DNA of 64,000 bases from Halomarina salina (GCF_023074835.1 NZ_JALLGW010000003.1:62001-126000), one strand, 5' to 3'. Shown: positions 33,460 through 42,422, counted from the stretch's first letter. Translations and numbers: made by a program. The notes: a model not told the origin generated them from the letters alone.

Positions 33460-35094
33460 TCATCCCTGATAGCGACCGGCGATTCGGTCCCGGAGCTCCG
33501 TCTTCTGTATCTTCTCGCCGTGGGGCCCCTCCGACCGGGGGAACGCGTCGACGAACTCCACGTCCTCCGGTTCCTTGTAGTCCGCCACCCGGTCGTCGAG
33601 GTACTCGTACAGGGCCTCGGTGGTGAGCCCGTCGTCCGCACGCTTGACGAACGCCACAGCGACCTGACCGTGGCGGGGGTGAGGAACGCCGACGACCTGC
33701 GAGAGTTCGACGCCGGGGTGCTCGTCGAGGACGGTCTCGATGTCCCGCGGTGCGACGAGGAACCCGCGAATCCGGAGGGCGTCGTCCATCCGCGACTGGT
33801 AGTAGAGGTTCCCAGACTCGGGGTCGCGGACTGCGAGGTCACCCGTGTGGAACCAGCCCTCGTCGTCGAAGGCCGCCTCGGTCTTCTCGGGTTTCCCGAG
33901 GTAGCCCTCCATGACGTTGAACCCGCGGAGACACAGTTCGCCCGCCTCGCCGTCCGGGCGTTCCTCGTTCGTCTCGACGTCGACGACCCGCGCCGCTTCC
34001 TCCTCCGGAAATATCATGGGGCCGCCGACCTGCTTGCGCGTCTCGGGGTCGGCGTCCGGGTCGCCGACGAACACCTGGCTGTTCGCCTCCGAGAGGCCGT
34101 AGGGCTGGCAGACCGGGATACCAGTCCTGCGCTCTATCTCCTCGAACAGCGCCTCGTCGTACCCTATGCTGACGAAGCCGGTCGCTCCCTTCGAGAGGCT
34201 CTCGACGCGGGCCTCGTCGAACGCGTCGTGGTCGAGCAGGCGCTGGAACATCGTCGCCAGTGCCGACATGTAGGTCACACCGTAGCGTTCGACGTTCTCG
34301 ACGGTCCACTCGGGCTCGAAGTGCGTCTGAACGACCTGTGGGACGCCGTGGGTCAGCGCGCTCATGAACATGTTGTACCCCCAGACGCCACAGAACGGGA
34401 GGAGGCCCAGCGCGACGTCGTCTCCGTCGAGGCCGAAGTGGACCCCGACCTGATGGGAGTGATTGAGCATCGACCGGTTCGACTGGAGGACGCCCTTCGG
34501 GTCGCTCGTCGTCCCGCTGGTGTAGAAGACGCAGACCGGCGCCTCCGGGTCGGTCGCTGCCGGGACATCGTCGCGCCCCGCGCCCGCCTCCGTGACGGCG
34601 TCGTAGTCCCGGACAGCCGGATAGTCCTCGTGTGCGTCGAGCGCGATTACCTGGTCCAGCGACGGGACCGAGTCGGGGGCGAACGCGGAGGGTGCGCTCG
34701 TCGCTATCTCGGGGACGACGTCGGCCACCATGTCCAGATACTGGTTACCCAGGAACGACTCCTCGGTGAGCAGGACCGAACACCCGGAGTCGGTCAGCAT
34801 GTACTCCAGTTCGTGGGTCCGGTAGCGCGTGTTGACGGCGACGATAGCCGCACCGAGGTACGATGCCGCCAGTTGTGCCTGGATCCACTCCGGGCGGTTG
34901 CTCAACCAGACCGCGATGGTGTCGTCCTCGCCGACGCCCAGGTCGGCGAGGCCGTGTGCGAGCGCCCGACTCTCCTCGACGAGGGTGGCGTAAGTCGTCT
35001 CCTCGCCCTCGAAGTGAAGCGCGACGGCGTCCGGGTCGTCGCTCGCGACGTCGGCTATCCCCTGGTAGACCGTGGCCTCCGGCCAGCGCAACAT
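33460..35094 (-). CDS. AMP-forming acyl-CoA synthetase
   Basis: 544 residues. The P-loop FYTSGTTSDPKGVL, YGLSEANSQV, hinge TGDLAVRDPESGNLYYQSR and C-terminal lysine in HGEKIQKTEL identify the adenylate-forming acyl-CoA synthetase family. It makes a CoA ester with ATP. The substrate-binding segment LPFCGVWGYNMFMSAL differs from the enzyme at 23,302. It starts 45 bases after the DUF35 gene of the second retro-aldolase-like module and ends 70 bases before the binding-protein gene of the importer operon. A TATA-like TTCTTTTG about 26 bases upstream gives it its own promoter. Confidence 0.93.
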   Translation of the reverse strand: MLRWPEATVYQGIADVASDDPDAVALHFEGEETTYATLVEESRALAHGLADLGVGEDDTIAVWLSNRPEWIQAQLAASYLGAAIVAVNTRYRTHELEYMLTDSGCSVLLTEESFLGNQYLDMVADVVPEIATSAPSAFAPDSVPSLDQVIALDAHEDYPAVRDYDAVTEAGAGRDDVPAATDPEAPVCVFYTSGTTSDPKGVLQSNRSMLNHSHQVGVHFGLDGDDVALGLLPFCGVWGYNMFMSALTHGVPQVVQTHFEPEWTVENVERYGVTYMSALATMFQRLLDHDAFDEARVESLSKGATGFVSIGYDEALFEEIERRTGIPVCQPYGLSEANSQVFVGDPDADPETRKQVGGPMIFPEEEAARVVDVETNEERPDGEAGELCLRGFNVMEGYLGKPEKTEAAFDDEGWFHTGDLAVRDPESGNLYYQSRMDDALRIRGFLVAPRDIETVLDEHPGVELSQVVGVPHPRHGQVAVAFVKRADDGLTTEALYEYLDDRVADYKEPEDVEFVDAFPRSEGPHGEKIQKTELRDRIAGRYQG

Positions 35095-35139
35095 ATACCG
35101 CGAGGACGATTACCACAGACAAAAGAATTCGGGTTGGGG

Positions 35140-35601
35140 TCAGTCCAGTCCGAACACCGGGACGGACACGTCCTCGCGTTCGGTGGGAACGAACTCGACG
35201 CCGACGCTCGCGCCCACCTCGACGTCGTCCGGGTCGCAGTCGACCAGATTCGTCATCACCCGCGGCCCCTCGACGAGTTCGACGTACGCGACGACCAGCG
35301 GCAGGTCCGCCTCCGGCCACCCCTCCATCCGCTCGGCGACGGAGTAGGTGTAGACGGTCCCCTCACCGGACGCCTCGGTCCACTCCGTCTCCGCGAAGCA
35401 GTCCGGGCACCGCGCCCGCGGGTAGTGGACGACGAGGCCGCAGTCGGGACAGCGACTGAGCAGCAACACCCCGTCGCTCGCGGCCGCCCAGTACCGTTCG
35501 CTCTCGGGTGTCACGTCGGGCAGCGGTCGCGGCTCCCATGTCTCCGGTGCGTCGCTCATCTCGTCCGACCCGTCGCGCTCGTCGTCCGACCCGTCGCTCA
35601 T
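35140..35601 (-). CDS. DUF35 (zinc ribbon plus OB-fold) partner of the second cysteine-less thiolase
   Basis: 153 residues from ATG 35,601; the first 20 residues are acidic and variable, and ATG 35,559 is also possible. The helix SERYWAAASDGVLLLSR leads to a zinc ribbon with Cys51, Cys54, Cys65, Cys68 (CPDC twice), then an OB-fold with GEGTVYTYSVAERM and VMTNLVDCDPDDVEVG. It overlaps the thiolase-like gene by 4 bases. The predicted role is to bind and complete that protein, as the DUF35 domain of ChsH2 does for Ltp2. Confidence 0.88.
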   Translation of the reverse strand: MSDGSDDERDGSDEMSDAPETWEPRPLPDVTPESERYWAAASDGVLLLSRCPDCGLVVHYPRARCPDCFAETEWTEASGEGTVYTYSVAERMEGWPEADLPLVVAYVELVEGPRVMTNLVDCDPDDVEVGASVGVEFVPTEREDVSVPVFGLD

Positions 35602-36767
35602 GTCCGGCCCTCCGCGCCGAGGACGAGCGTCGCCGCCCCGTGTCTGGTGGCGATGGAGCCGCCCGTGCCGTGGGCGAGTGCGACGTCGGCGTCGACCTGC
35701 ACCTCCTCGTTGGCCTCGCCGCGCACCTGCCGGACGGCCTCGATGACCTTCGTCATCCCGCCGCGGTTCCCGGGGTGGTTCGAGCAGAGGCCCCCGCCGT
35801 CGGTGTTGAACGGCAGGTCGCCGTCCGCTCTGAGGGTGCCGCCCTCGACGAACCGCCCGCCCTCGCCCTTCTCGCAGAATCCCAGGTCCTCCAGCGCTTC
35901 GAGGACGGTGATGGTGAACGAGTCGTAGATGGAGGCGTAGTCGACGTGTTCGGGGCCGAGACCGGCCTCCGCGAACGCCCGCTCGCCGGACTGGACCGCG
36001 CCGGTCGTCGTCACGTCGACGCGCCCCGCGTCGTGGTGTTTCGGGGCCTCGCCGTGGCCGAGCACCTCGACGCACTCGCGGTCGAGGTCGGCACGAACGT
36101 CCTCGCTGACGACCAGCAACGCACCGCCGCCGTCGGAGATGACACAGCAGTCCAGCAGGTGGAGGGGGTCGGCGACGACGGGCGAGTCGAGGACGTCGTC
36201 GACCGAGACGGGGTCCTGGTACATCGCGTCGTCGTTGTACTGCGCGTGGTAGGAGGCGGCGGCGCGAACCTCCGCCAACTGGGCGCTCGTCGTCCCGTAC
36301 TCGTGCATGTGGCGACGTGCCGTCATCCCGTACATCGTCACGTTCGTCGTGCCGTAGATGCGCTCGTAGCTGTCCTGGACGGTCCGGAGCTTCCGGGTTC
36401 CCGACCCGGTGGCCTGCCCCCGCGAGCGTGGCCGCCCGGCGAGCGTGACGAGCGCGACGTCGCACTTCCCGTCGCGGATCGCGCTCGCCGCGTGCCCGAC
36501 GTGGGCGACGTACGACGACCCGCCGTAGTCCGTCGTGTCCGCGTACGACAGGTCGAGGCCGAGGTAGTCGGCTGCCATCAGCGGCGTCAGCGAGTGCTCC
36601 ATCTCCGGGACGCCCGCCGTGAAGTACGCGTCGACCGCGTCCTTCGAGAGGCCGGCGTCGTCCAGTGCCCCCGCCGCCACGTCGGCGGTCAGTTGCATGG
36701 TCGACCGGTCCGGAGCCTCCCGCGTCGGGTGTTCGAACGCACCAGCGACGTACACGGACTCGGCCAT
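35598..36767 (-). CDS. Thiolase-like protein without nucleophilic cysteine (Ltp2/SCP-x-like, candidate retro-aldolase)
   Basis: 389 residues from ATG 36,767, which overlaps the stop of the small ORF before it. The segment that should hold CATGS reads DTTDYGGSSYVAHVGHA (78-94), so the cysteine is missing. The middle motif is IYDSFTITVLE with Tyr281 in place of the histidine of HDCF. The C-terminal GGGLCSNHPGNRGG (324-337) is kept. This combination is that of the steroid side-chain aldolase Ltp2 rather than of thiolases. With the DUF35, MaoC, dehydrogenase and CoA-transferase genes of the same operon it gives a second retro-aldolase-like module. It is clearly diverged from the copy at 8,839. 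Confidence 0.87.
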   Translation of the reverse strand: MAESVYVAGAFEHPTREAPDRSTMQLTADVAAGALDDAGLSKDAVDAYFTAGVPEMEHSLTPLMAADYLGLDLSYADTTDYGGSSYVAHVGHAASAIRDGKCDVALVTLAGRPRSRGQATGSGTRKLRTVQDSYERIYGTTNVTMYGMTARRHMHEYGTTSAQLAEVRAAASYHAQYNDDAMYQDPVSVDDVLDSPVVADPLHLLDCCVISDGGGALLVVSEDVRADLDRECVEVLGHGEAPKHHDAGRVDVTTTGAVQSGERAFAEAGLGPEHVDYASIYDSFTITVLEALEDLGFCEKGEGGRFVEGGTLRADGDLPFNTDGGGLCSNHPGNRGGMTKVIEAVRQVRGEANEEVQVDADVALAHGTGGSIATRHGAATLVLGAEGRT

Positions 36768-36913
36768 CAGACCACACCTCCCGACCCGTCCCTCGTGGAG
36801 CTGTCGACGACTACCGTCGCGTCGGGGTAGTCGAGTTCTCTCGCCGTCGTGCGACCGGTGCCGTGGCCGTCGACGGTGGCGATACACCGCTTCTCGTCCG
36901 GAATGTCACTCAT
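36767..36913 (-). CDS. Small ORF of 48 residues inside the second retro-aldolase-like operon
   Basis: ATG 36,913 lies 12 bases after the CoA-transferase stop, and the TGA stop (36,769-36,767) overlaps the ATG of the thiolase-like gene. The product begins MSDIPDEKRCIATVDGHGTG and has one cysteine, a Gly-rich turn and a hydrophobic strand. No family is recognised. Tight packing on both sides supports translation; it may be a small subunit, a coupling ORF or the remnant of a larger gene. Confidence 0.45.
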   Translation of the reverse strand: MSDIPDEKRCIATVDGHGTGRTTARELDYPDATVVVDSSTRDGSGGVV

Positions 36914-36925
36914 GAGTCGTAGCTC

Positions 36926-38404
36926 TCAGTCTCTGTCGGCGTGCCAGTCGAGCGCAGTTTCGATGTCGTGTGGGATGTGGCCGCCGCGTGAGCGGCCGCG
37001 GTTCAGGTAGTCGGTCAGGTCGTCCCGGTAGTCGGGGTGGGCGCACTCCTCGACGAGCGCACGGGCGGTCTCCCTGGGAGCGTTCCCCCGGAGGTCCGCG
37101 ACCCCCTGTTCGGTGACGACCACGTCGACGTCGTGTTCGGTGTGGTCGACGTGCGGGACCATCGGGACGATGCGAGAGATGTCGCCACCGGCCGCCGTCG
37201 ACGGCAGGGCGACGACGGCCAGCGGCGAGTGGCGGTTGAAGTCGCCGCTGCCGCCGACGCCGTTCATCGCCCGCGTCCCGTCGACGTGCGTCGAGTTGAC
37301 GTGCCCGAACAGGTCGAGTTCGAGCGCGCTGTTGACGGCGACGACGCCGAACCGGTCGATGAGCGCCCCGCTGTTCGAGAGGTCGGCGGGCCGGAGGACG
37401 ACGTCCTCGGCGTAGCGCTCGGCGTTCTCGAACAGACGGTCCTGGCCCTCGGTCGAGAGCGCGAGCGACGTCGCGCTCGCGGCGGTCAGTTCGCCCTCGT
37501 CGAGCAGGTCGAGCAGGCCGTCCTGGATGACCTCGCCGAAGTAGATCAGGTCCCGGTCCCCGAGGTCGGTGTCGCCGAGCGCCCCCATCAGGGCGTTGCC
37601 GAGGCTGCCGACCCCGAACTGGATGCGCAGCGACTCCTCGAACAGCGGCGAGCGCTCGACCTCGCGTTCGACGAACTCGCGGAGGTTCGCGGCGATGGTC
37701 CGGTCGTCGTCGGTCGGGTCGCGGAACGAGTACGGCTGGTCGCGCCGGTCGGTCTCGACCACCGCATCGAGTTTCTCGGGGTCGAACGTGACGCGCTCGC
37801 CCCCGATTCGCCCACCGGGGTCGGTGAGCGGAATCGGGTCGCGGTTCGGCGGCGTCCCCGGGCGGTAGACGTCGTGGAACGCGGCGAGTTCGGTCGGGAC
37901 CGTCTCGTTGACCTCGACGACGAGGCGGTCGGCGCTCTCGACGAACGCGGGCGTCTGACCGATGCTCGTCGAGGGAATCAGCCAGTCCGCGCCGACCGCC
38001 AGCGCCTCGACGACGGCGACGCGCTCTCCCTCTCCGGTGAGACCGCCGAACTGCACTTCGTCGCCGAGCGTGCTGACGTCTCGGTCGTGGAACGCGATAC
38101 GGCCGTCGTTGACCGCCGCCCGCGCTGGCGGTCGCGCCTGATACGGAAACCGGCGGGCGATTGCGTCGGCCTCGACGAGGGCGACGTCTATCTCCTCGCC
38201 GACGCTCCCGCCGCTGACGACGGTCAGGGCGAGGTCACGCCCAGAGTCGGCCAGCGCGAGCGGGACCGCCTTCGGGTAGCCGACGCTCCCGAACCCGCTG
38301 ACCAGCAGCGTCGCGTCGTCCTCGACGTCGGCGGCCACGTCCGCGGCGCTTCGGACGGGGAGGTCGCCCTGTAAGCGGGCTGTGGTCGAACGCTCGCCGC
38401 CCAT
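36926..38404 (-). CDS. Acetyl-CoA hydrolase/transferase family CoA-transferase (Cat1/AarC-like)
   Basis: 492 residues from ATG 38,404, whose last base is shared with the stop of the MaoC gene (TGATG type). The two Rossmann-like CoA-transferase halves are visible: LLVSGFGSVGYPKAVPLAL near the N-terminus and QFGVGSLGNALMGAL with YFGEVIQDGLLDLLDEG near the middle, the latter glutamate being the likely CoA-carrying residue. The end has VTEQGVADLRGNAPRETA, typical of acetyl-CoA hydrolases/succinyl-CoA:acetate transferases. It may recycle CoA from or to the acids made by the module. Confidence 0.9.
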   Translation of the reverse strand: MGGERSTTARLQGDLPVRSAADVAADVEDDATLLVSGFGSVGYPKAVPLALADSGRDLALTVVSGGSVGEEIDVALVEADAIARRFPYQARPPARAAVNDGRIAFHDRDVSTLGDEVQFGGLTGEGERVAVVEALAVGADWLIPSTSIGQTPAFVESADRLVVEVNETVPTELAAFHDVYRPGTPPNRDPIPLTDPGGRIGGERVTFDPEKLDAVVETDRRDQPYSFRDPTDDDRTIAANLREFVEREVERSPLFEESLRIQFGVGSLGNALMGALGDTDLGDRDLIYFGEVIQDGLLDLLDEGELTAASATSLALSTEGQDRLFENAERYAEDVVLRPADLSNSGALIDRFGVVAVNSALELDLFGHVNSTHVDGTRAMNGVGGSGDFNRHSPLAVVALPSTAAGGDISRIVPMVPHVDHTEHDVDVVVTEQGVADLRGNAPRETARALVEECAHPDYRDDLTDYLNRGRSRGGHIPHDIETALDWHADRD

Positions 38405-38946
38405 CAGTCGTCCTCCGGTTGCGTGCCGACGCCCGCTGGCCACCCCGGCGGCTTGGCGGCCGAGGGTTCGGCGTACTCGCGTTTGAGTACCATCGGCGTC
38501 CGCTCCAGCGAGAGCACCAGGTCGTCGTCCTGATTGTACGCCCGGAGTTCGGTCGTGACGATGCCGACGTGGTCTCGGCTCTCCGTTTCGCGCTTCGAAA
38601 CCACCTCCGACTCGGAGAACAGCGTGTCGCCGTGGAAGACGGGCGCGTGATGGCGGATGTCGTCGTAGCCCAGGTTCGCCGTCGCGTTCATCGAGACGTC
38701 GATGACGCTCATCCCGACGACGAGGGCGATGACGAACGTCCCGTTGACGAGTCGTTCGCCGAACTCCGTCTCCGCGGCGTACGCCTCGTTGAAGTGCATC
38801 GGGTTGACGTTCATCGTGACGTTGGTGAACCAGACGTCGTCCGTCTCGGTCACCGTCCGCCCGTACGGGTGCTTGTAGACGTCGCCGATCTCGAAGTCTT
38901 CGTAGAACCGTCCCTGCCAGCCGTCTTTGAGTGTGCGTTCGCTCAT
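38404..38946 (-). CDS. MaoC-family enoyl-CoA hydratase
   Basis: 180 residues from ATG 38,946. The hot-dog domain has the hydratase helix region TNVTMNVNPMHFNEAYA with His51; the usual catalytic aspartate is Asn46, a variation seen in the mesaconyl-CoA hydratase-like branch. GERLVNGTFVIALVVGMSV follows. It would hydrate the enoyl-CoA formed by the dehydrogenase 5 bases upstream. The single subunit here replaces the two-subunit hydratase of the first module. Confidence 0.92.
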   Translation of the reverse strand: MSERTLKDGWQGRFYEDFEIGDVYKHPYGRTVTETDDVWFTNVTMNVNPMHFNEAYAAETEFGERLVNGTFVIALVVGMSVIDVSMNATANLGYDDIRHHAPVFHGDTLFSESEVVSKRETESRDHVGIVTTELRAYNQDDDLVLSLERTPMVLKREYAEPSAAKPPGWPAGVGTQPEDD

Positions 38947-38951
38947 CGTAA

Positions 38952-40169
38952 TCAGTAGCTCCGTGGGAGGTCGAGGACGTTCTCCCCGATGAAGTTCAGT
39001 GCGAGCTGTTGCGTGATGGGGACCAGCCTGGTCAGCCGAGCCTCGCGGAAGTAGCGCTCGACGTCGTACTCGCGGGCGATGCCGAACCCGCCGTGGGTCT
39101 GGACGGCGGCGTCGGCGGCCTCGAACGCGGCGTTCGCGGCGAGGAACTTCGACATGTTCGCCCGCGCGCCGACGTCCTTCGCGTCGTCGTCGCCGACGGC
39201 GGCGCTCGCCGCGCTGTACACCATCTGCTTGGCGGCCTGGACGTGCGCGTGTGCCTCGGCCAGCGGGTGCTGAATCGCCTGGTTCGAGCCGATGGGTCGA
39301 CCGAACACCTCGCGTTCGTTCGCGTACCCGACGCCCGCCTCGATGGCCGCCTCGCCGAGACCGACGCACTCGGCGGCGATGACCAGACGCTCCTCGTTGA
39401 GACCGTCGAGCATCTGGTAGAACCCCTCGCCCTCCTCGCCGATGGCCGCCGACACCGGGAGCCGGAGGTCCTCGAAGAACAGCTCGTAGGAGTGGACGAA
39501 GTTACTCGCCGTCTTGTCGATCTGCTTGAGCTCCAGTCCGCCCTGGTCGTACGCCTCCTCCAGATCGACGAGGAACATCGTCAGGCCTCTCGTCCGCTTC
39601 TCGACCTCGTCGCGCGGCGTGGTGCGAGCCATCAGAATGAGGTAGTCGCTGGCGTCGACGCGGGAGATCCATATCTTCTGGCCGTTGACGAGGTACTCGT
39701 CCTCGTCGGCGTCGCCCGCGCCCCGTTCGGCGCGCGTCTCGATGGCCGTCGAGTCGGAGCCGGCGTTCGGCTCGGTGAGTCCGAACGCCTGGATGGACGT
39801 CTCGCCGCGGGCCACCTCGGGGACGATCTCCTCTTTCATCTGCTCGCTCCCGTACTCGACGAGCGGGACGGAGTTGTAGATGGCACCGTGGACCGCCTGT
39901 GCGGCACTGAACCCGCCGCCGGAGGCCGCTATCTCCTCCATCATGACGACGACCTCCTCGGTCGTCATGCCCGCCCCGCCGTACTCCTCGGGGAGCAACG
40001 CGCCGAACCAGCCGTGCTCTCCGAGCGTGTCGACGAACTCGCTCGGGTACTCTCCTGCGGCGTCCTTCTCGCGCCAGTAGGCCGCGTCGTACTCGTCGCA
40101 GACGTCTCGTATCGACTCCCGGACCAGTTGTTGCTGGTTCGAGAGTTCGACCGTGTCAGTACTCACCAT
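38952..40169 (-). CDS. Acyl-CoA dehydrogenase
   Basis: 405 residues. Markers: QAFGLTEPNAGSDSTAIETR for FAD and substrate, DKTASNFVHSYELFFEDLRLP in the beta domain, and QTHGGFGIAREYDVERYFRE in the last domain. The C-terminus (ITQQLALNFIGENVLDLPRSY) lacks a clear YEG glutamate. First gene of the second retro-aldolase-like operon (dehydrogenase, MaoC, CoA-transferase, small ORF, thiolase-like, DUF35). Its start lies 50 bases from the stop of the PrpD-like gene, which is on the same strand upstream. Confidence 0.93.
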   Translation of the reverse strand: MVSTDTVELSNQQQLVRESIRDVCDEYDAAYWREKDAAGEYPSEFVDTLGEHGWFGALLPEEYGGAGMTTEEVVVMMEEIAASGGGFSAAQAVHGAIYNSVPLVEYGSEQMKEEIVPEVARGETSIQAFGLTEPNAGSDSTAIETRAERGAGDADEDEYLVNGQKIWISRVDASDYLILMARTTPRDEVEKRTRGLTMFLVDLEEAYDQGGLELKQIDKTASNFVHSYELFFEDLRLPVSAAIGEEGEGFYQMLDGLNEERLVIAAECVGLGEAAIEAGVGYANEREVFGRPIGSNQAIQHPLAEAHAHVQAAKQMVYSAASAAVGDDDAKDVGARANMSKFLAANAAFEAADAAVQTHGGFGIAREYDVERYFREARLTRLVPITQQLALNFIGENVLDLPRSY

Positions 40170-40219
40170 TGAGTGTGGGAGGAATCAGCTACCTGCAGTA
40201 TTAAAATTACGGGTGGGCG

Positions 40220-41554
40220 TTACTCGGCGAGCGCGTCGGCGACGTCCGGATGGTCGTCGAGGGTCAGGAGGGTGTCCGCGAGTCGGTCCACGGCGGTGTC
40301 GGGGACGGCACGGCCTGCGCACTCCGCGAACTTCTCACGGAGTTCTGACTCGGTGAGCGGGTCGCCGTGGGTACCCGGCGGGTTCTCCTGCCGGCGCTCG
40401 TACGTCCCGTCGGCCGTCTCGATACGTACGACCGCTTCGTGAGAGTCGTAGTGGAACGACTCGTCGACGCTGAACTCGACTCTCTCGCGAACCCGCTGGA
40501 CGGTGGCATCGTCGATAGCGTCGTCCTCGAACGTGGCGAGACCGACCCGCTCGCGGACCGCGCCGCTGGCGACGGCGTACTCCATCGAGAACTTCGCCTC
40601 CAGCCCCGTTTCGGGGTCGACGTGGTGGAGTGCGTCGGCGGCCCCCTGGGCGGCGCGGACCTGGATGCGCTCGACGTCCTCCGGGTCGACTCCGTGCTCC
40701 TCCACCAGCGCCTGGGTCGCGGCGATGCTGGTGTGCGTGAAGTAGCAACAGGGGTAGTACTTGACGTGGATGCCCTCCGTCTCCAGCGCCCACTCGTCGG
40801 GGTCGAAGGCGAACTCGTCCCGTTCTTCGGGGCCGTAGAGGTCCCAGAACCCCCGGTCGCCGCTGACAGCGGTCGCGTCGGCGGTGAACCCGTTCTCCGC
40901 GAGCAGCGCCGCCGTGACGCCCGAGCGCGCACAGAGGCCGGCGTGGAGGGGTTTCGTCATCGACCCGAAGTTCCGCTTCAGCCCCGCTGGCGTCGACGCG
41001 GCCACGTTCAGCGCGTGGCGCGTCTCCTCGGTGTCGAGGTCCAGCAACGAGGCGACGGCCGCCGCCGCGCCGAACGCGCCGAACGTGGCGGTGGCGTGCC
41101 AGCCTGCCTCGTAGTGGTCGGGACTGATGGGGTCGGCGAGCGCGCACTCCACTTCGAAGCCAGCCGCATACGCGGCGACGAGCGCTTCGCCGGACGCCCC
41201 CCGCTCCCCGGCGAGTGCGAAGAGCGCCGGGACGAGCGTGACGCTCGGGTGGCCGTCCATCGCCCACGAGAGGTCGTCGTAGTCGAGCGCGTGGCTCGCG
41301 GTACCCGTTCGCAGGGCTCGCTCGGCGGCGCTCGCGGACGTGGTGAGGCCGAGCGTCGCGGCGACGTCGCCGTCGTCTGGCCGACTGTCCAACGCCTCGA
41401 ACGTCGTCTCCCCGGCGCCCTCGACTGCGCCGGCGAGCGTGACGCCCGCCGTGTCGAGGAACGCCCGGCGGACGGTCTCGCGGGCGTCGTCTGGTACCTC
41501 GGCGAACGTGAGCGTGGCCGCGAACTCGGCGAGTTCGGTCTCGGGTGAAGCCAT
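40220..41554 (-). CDS. MmgE/PrpD family protein
   Basis: 444 residues from ATG 41,554; ATG 41,563 is an alternative, and the TATA element ACGTTTATC favours the former. The all-helical N-terminal domain has GTASHALDYDDLSWAMDGHPS and the second domain KYYPCCYFTHTSIAATQAL. The family includes 2-methylcitrate dehydratase, cis-aconitate decarboxylase and cyclic-acid lyases, so it could act on a tricarboxylic intermediate that the citryl-CoA lyase-like protein might later cleave. It is divergent from an IclR gene 94 bases away, which probably controls it. Confidence 0.9.
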   Translation of the reverse strand: MASPETELAEFAATLTFAEVPDDARETVRRAFLDTAGVTLAGAVEGAGETTFEALDSRPDDGDVAATLGLTTSASAAERALRTGTASHALDYDDLSWAMDGHPSVTLVPALFALAGERGASGEALVAAYAAGFEVECALADPISPDHYEAGWHATATFGAFGAAAAVASLLDLDTEETRHALNVAASTPAGLKRNFGSMTKPLHAGLCARSGVTAALLAENGFTADATAVSGDRGFWDLYGPEERDEFAFDPDEWALETEGIHVKYYPCCYFTHTSIAATQALVEEHGVDPEDVERIQVRAAQGAADALHHVDPETGLEAKFSMEYAVASGAVRERVGLATFEDDAIDDATVQRVRERVEFSVDESFHYDSHEAVVRIETADGTYERRQENPPGTHGDPLTESELREKFAECAGRAVPDTAVDRLADTLLTLDDHPDVADALAE

Positions 41555-41577
41555 ACCGGACATCGACGAGGAGAGCG

Positions 41578-41624
41578 GATAAACGTTGACCAGACACGCG
41601 TGTTCGACGATACGGGACTTTAAG
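41578..41624. promoter_or_regulatory. Divergent promoter region with palindrome between PrpD-like and IclR genes
   Basis: For the minus gene a TATA-like GTTTATC lies at 41,579-41,586. A perfect ACACGCGTGT palindrome (41,594-41,603) sits midway. For the plus gene TTTAAG (41,619-41,624) lies 25 bases before ATG 41,649. One regulator bound at the palindrome could control both directions. Confidence 0.5.
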
Positions 41625-41648
41625 TGTAGAGCGTCCGTCGGTGTGCAC

Positions 41649-42422
41649 ATGAACGACGACACGCGGCCGGGGGGCGTCGACACGGTCAGCTCCGCCGAGA
41701 CGCTGTTCGAAATCGTCGAATACATCTCGGAGGCGGAGGGACAGACCGTCTCGGAGATCGCGTCGAACCTCGACTACGCGAAGAGTACCGTCCACCGACA
41801 CCTCACGACGCTCGAACAGTGTGGGTACGTCGTGAGAGACGGCGGCTACTACGTCGGCCTGCGCTTTCTCGAACTCGGTCAGCAGGCGCGCAACCGTCAC
41901 CGCGCGTACCGCCTCGCTCGCGACAAGGTGGACGAACTCGCCGCCGAGACCGACGAGCGCGCCCAGTTCATCGTCGAGGAGCACGGGGAGGCGGTCTACA
42001 TCCACCGGACGTTCGGCGCGCACGCCGTTCGAACCGACCCCGGCATCGGGAAACGCATCCCGCTGCACGCTACGTCCGCGGGAAAGGCGATTCTCGCCTC
42101 GATGACCGACGAACGGCGGTCCCGCATTATCGAACAGACCGCGTTCGACGCCATCACGGGGGAGACCATCACCGACCCAGAGGAACTCGACGAGGAACTC
42201 GCTCGCATCACGGAACGCGGGTACGCCTTCAATCGCCAGGAGAACGTGGACGGCCTCCACGCCGTGGGCGTCCCGGTGACCGGGCCCGACGATACCATCA
42301 TCGGCGCGCTCAGCGTGTCCGGTCCCAGCCACCGCCTCACCGGTGACTGGTTCGAGAACGAACTCCCCGCGCTGCTGCTCGGGGCGGCGAACGAACTCGA
42401 ACTCAACATCGCGTACGCGTAG
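41649..42422 (+). CDS. IclR family transcriptional regulator
   Basis: 257 residues from ATG 41,649; the TATA spacing and family N-terminus exclude the longer frame from 41,586. The winged helix contains GQTVSEIASNLDYAKSTVH (about 35-55). The effector domain shows GKRIPLHATSAGKAILASM and VSGPSHRLTGDW. It is related to the regulator at 20,710, particularly in the C-terminal half. Likely targets are the divergent PrpD-like gene and perhaps the operon beyond it. It marks the last gene of the high-GC catabolic district. Confidence 0.93.
   Translation: MNDDTRPGGVDTVSSAETLFEIVEYISEAEGQTVSEIASNLDYAKSTVHRHLTTLEQCGYVVRDGGYYVGLRFLELGQQARNRHRAYRLARDKVDELAAETDERAQFIVEEHGEAVYIHRTFGAHAVRTDPGIGKRIPLHATSAGKAILASMTDERRSRIIEQTAFDAITGETITDPEELDEELARITERGYAFNRQENVDGLHAVGVPVTGPDDTIIGALSVSGPSHRLTGDWFENELPALLLGAANELELNIAYA

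Noticed and set aside
33520-35928. 802-codon open frame on the plus strand opposite the synthetase and DUF35 genes
   Set aside because: It is the antisense shadow of well-supported minus-strand genes; high GC with few stops makes such frames common, and its composition is Val/Arg/Asp-rich with no family motifs.
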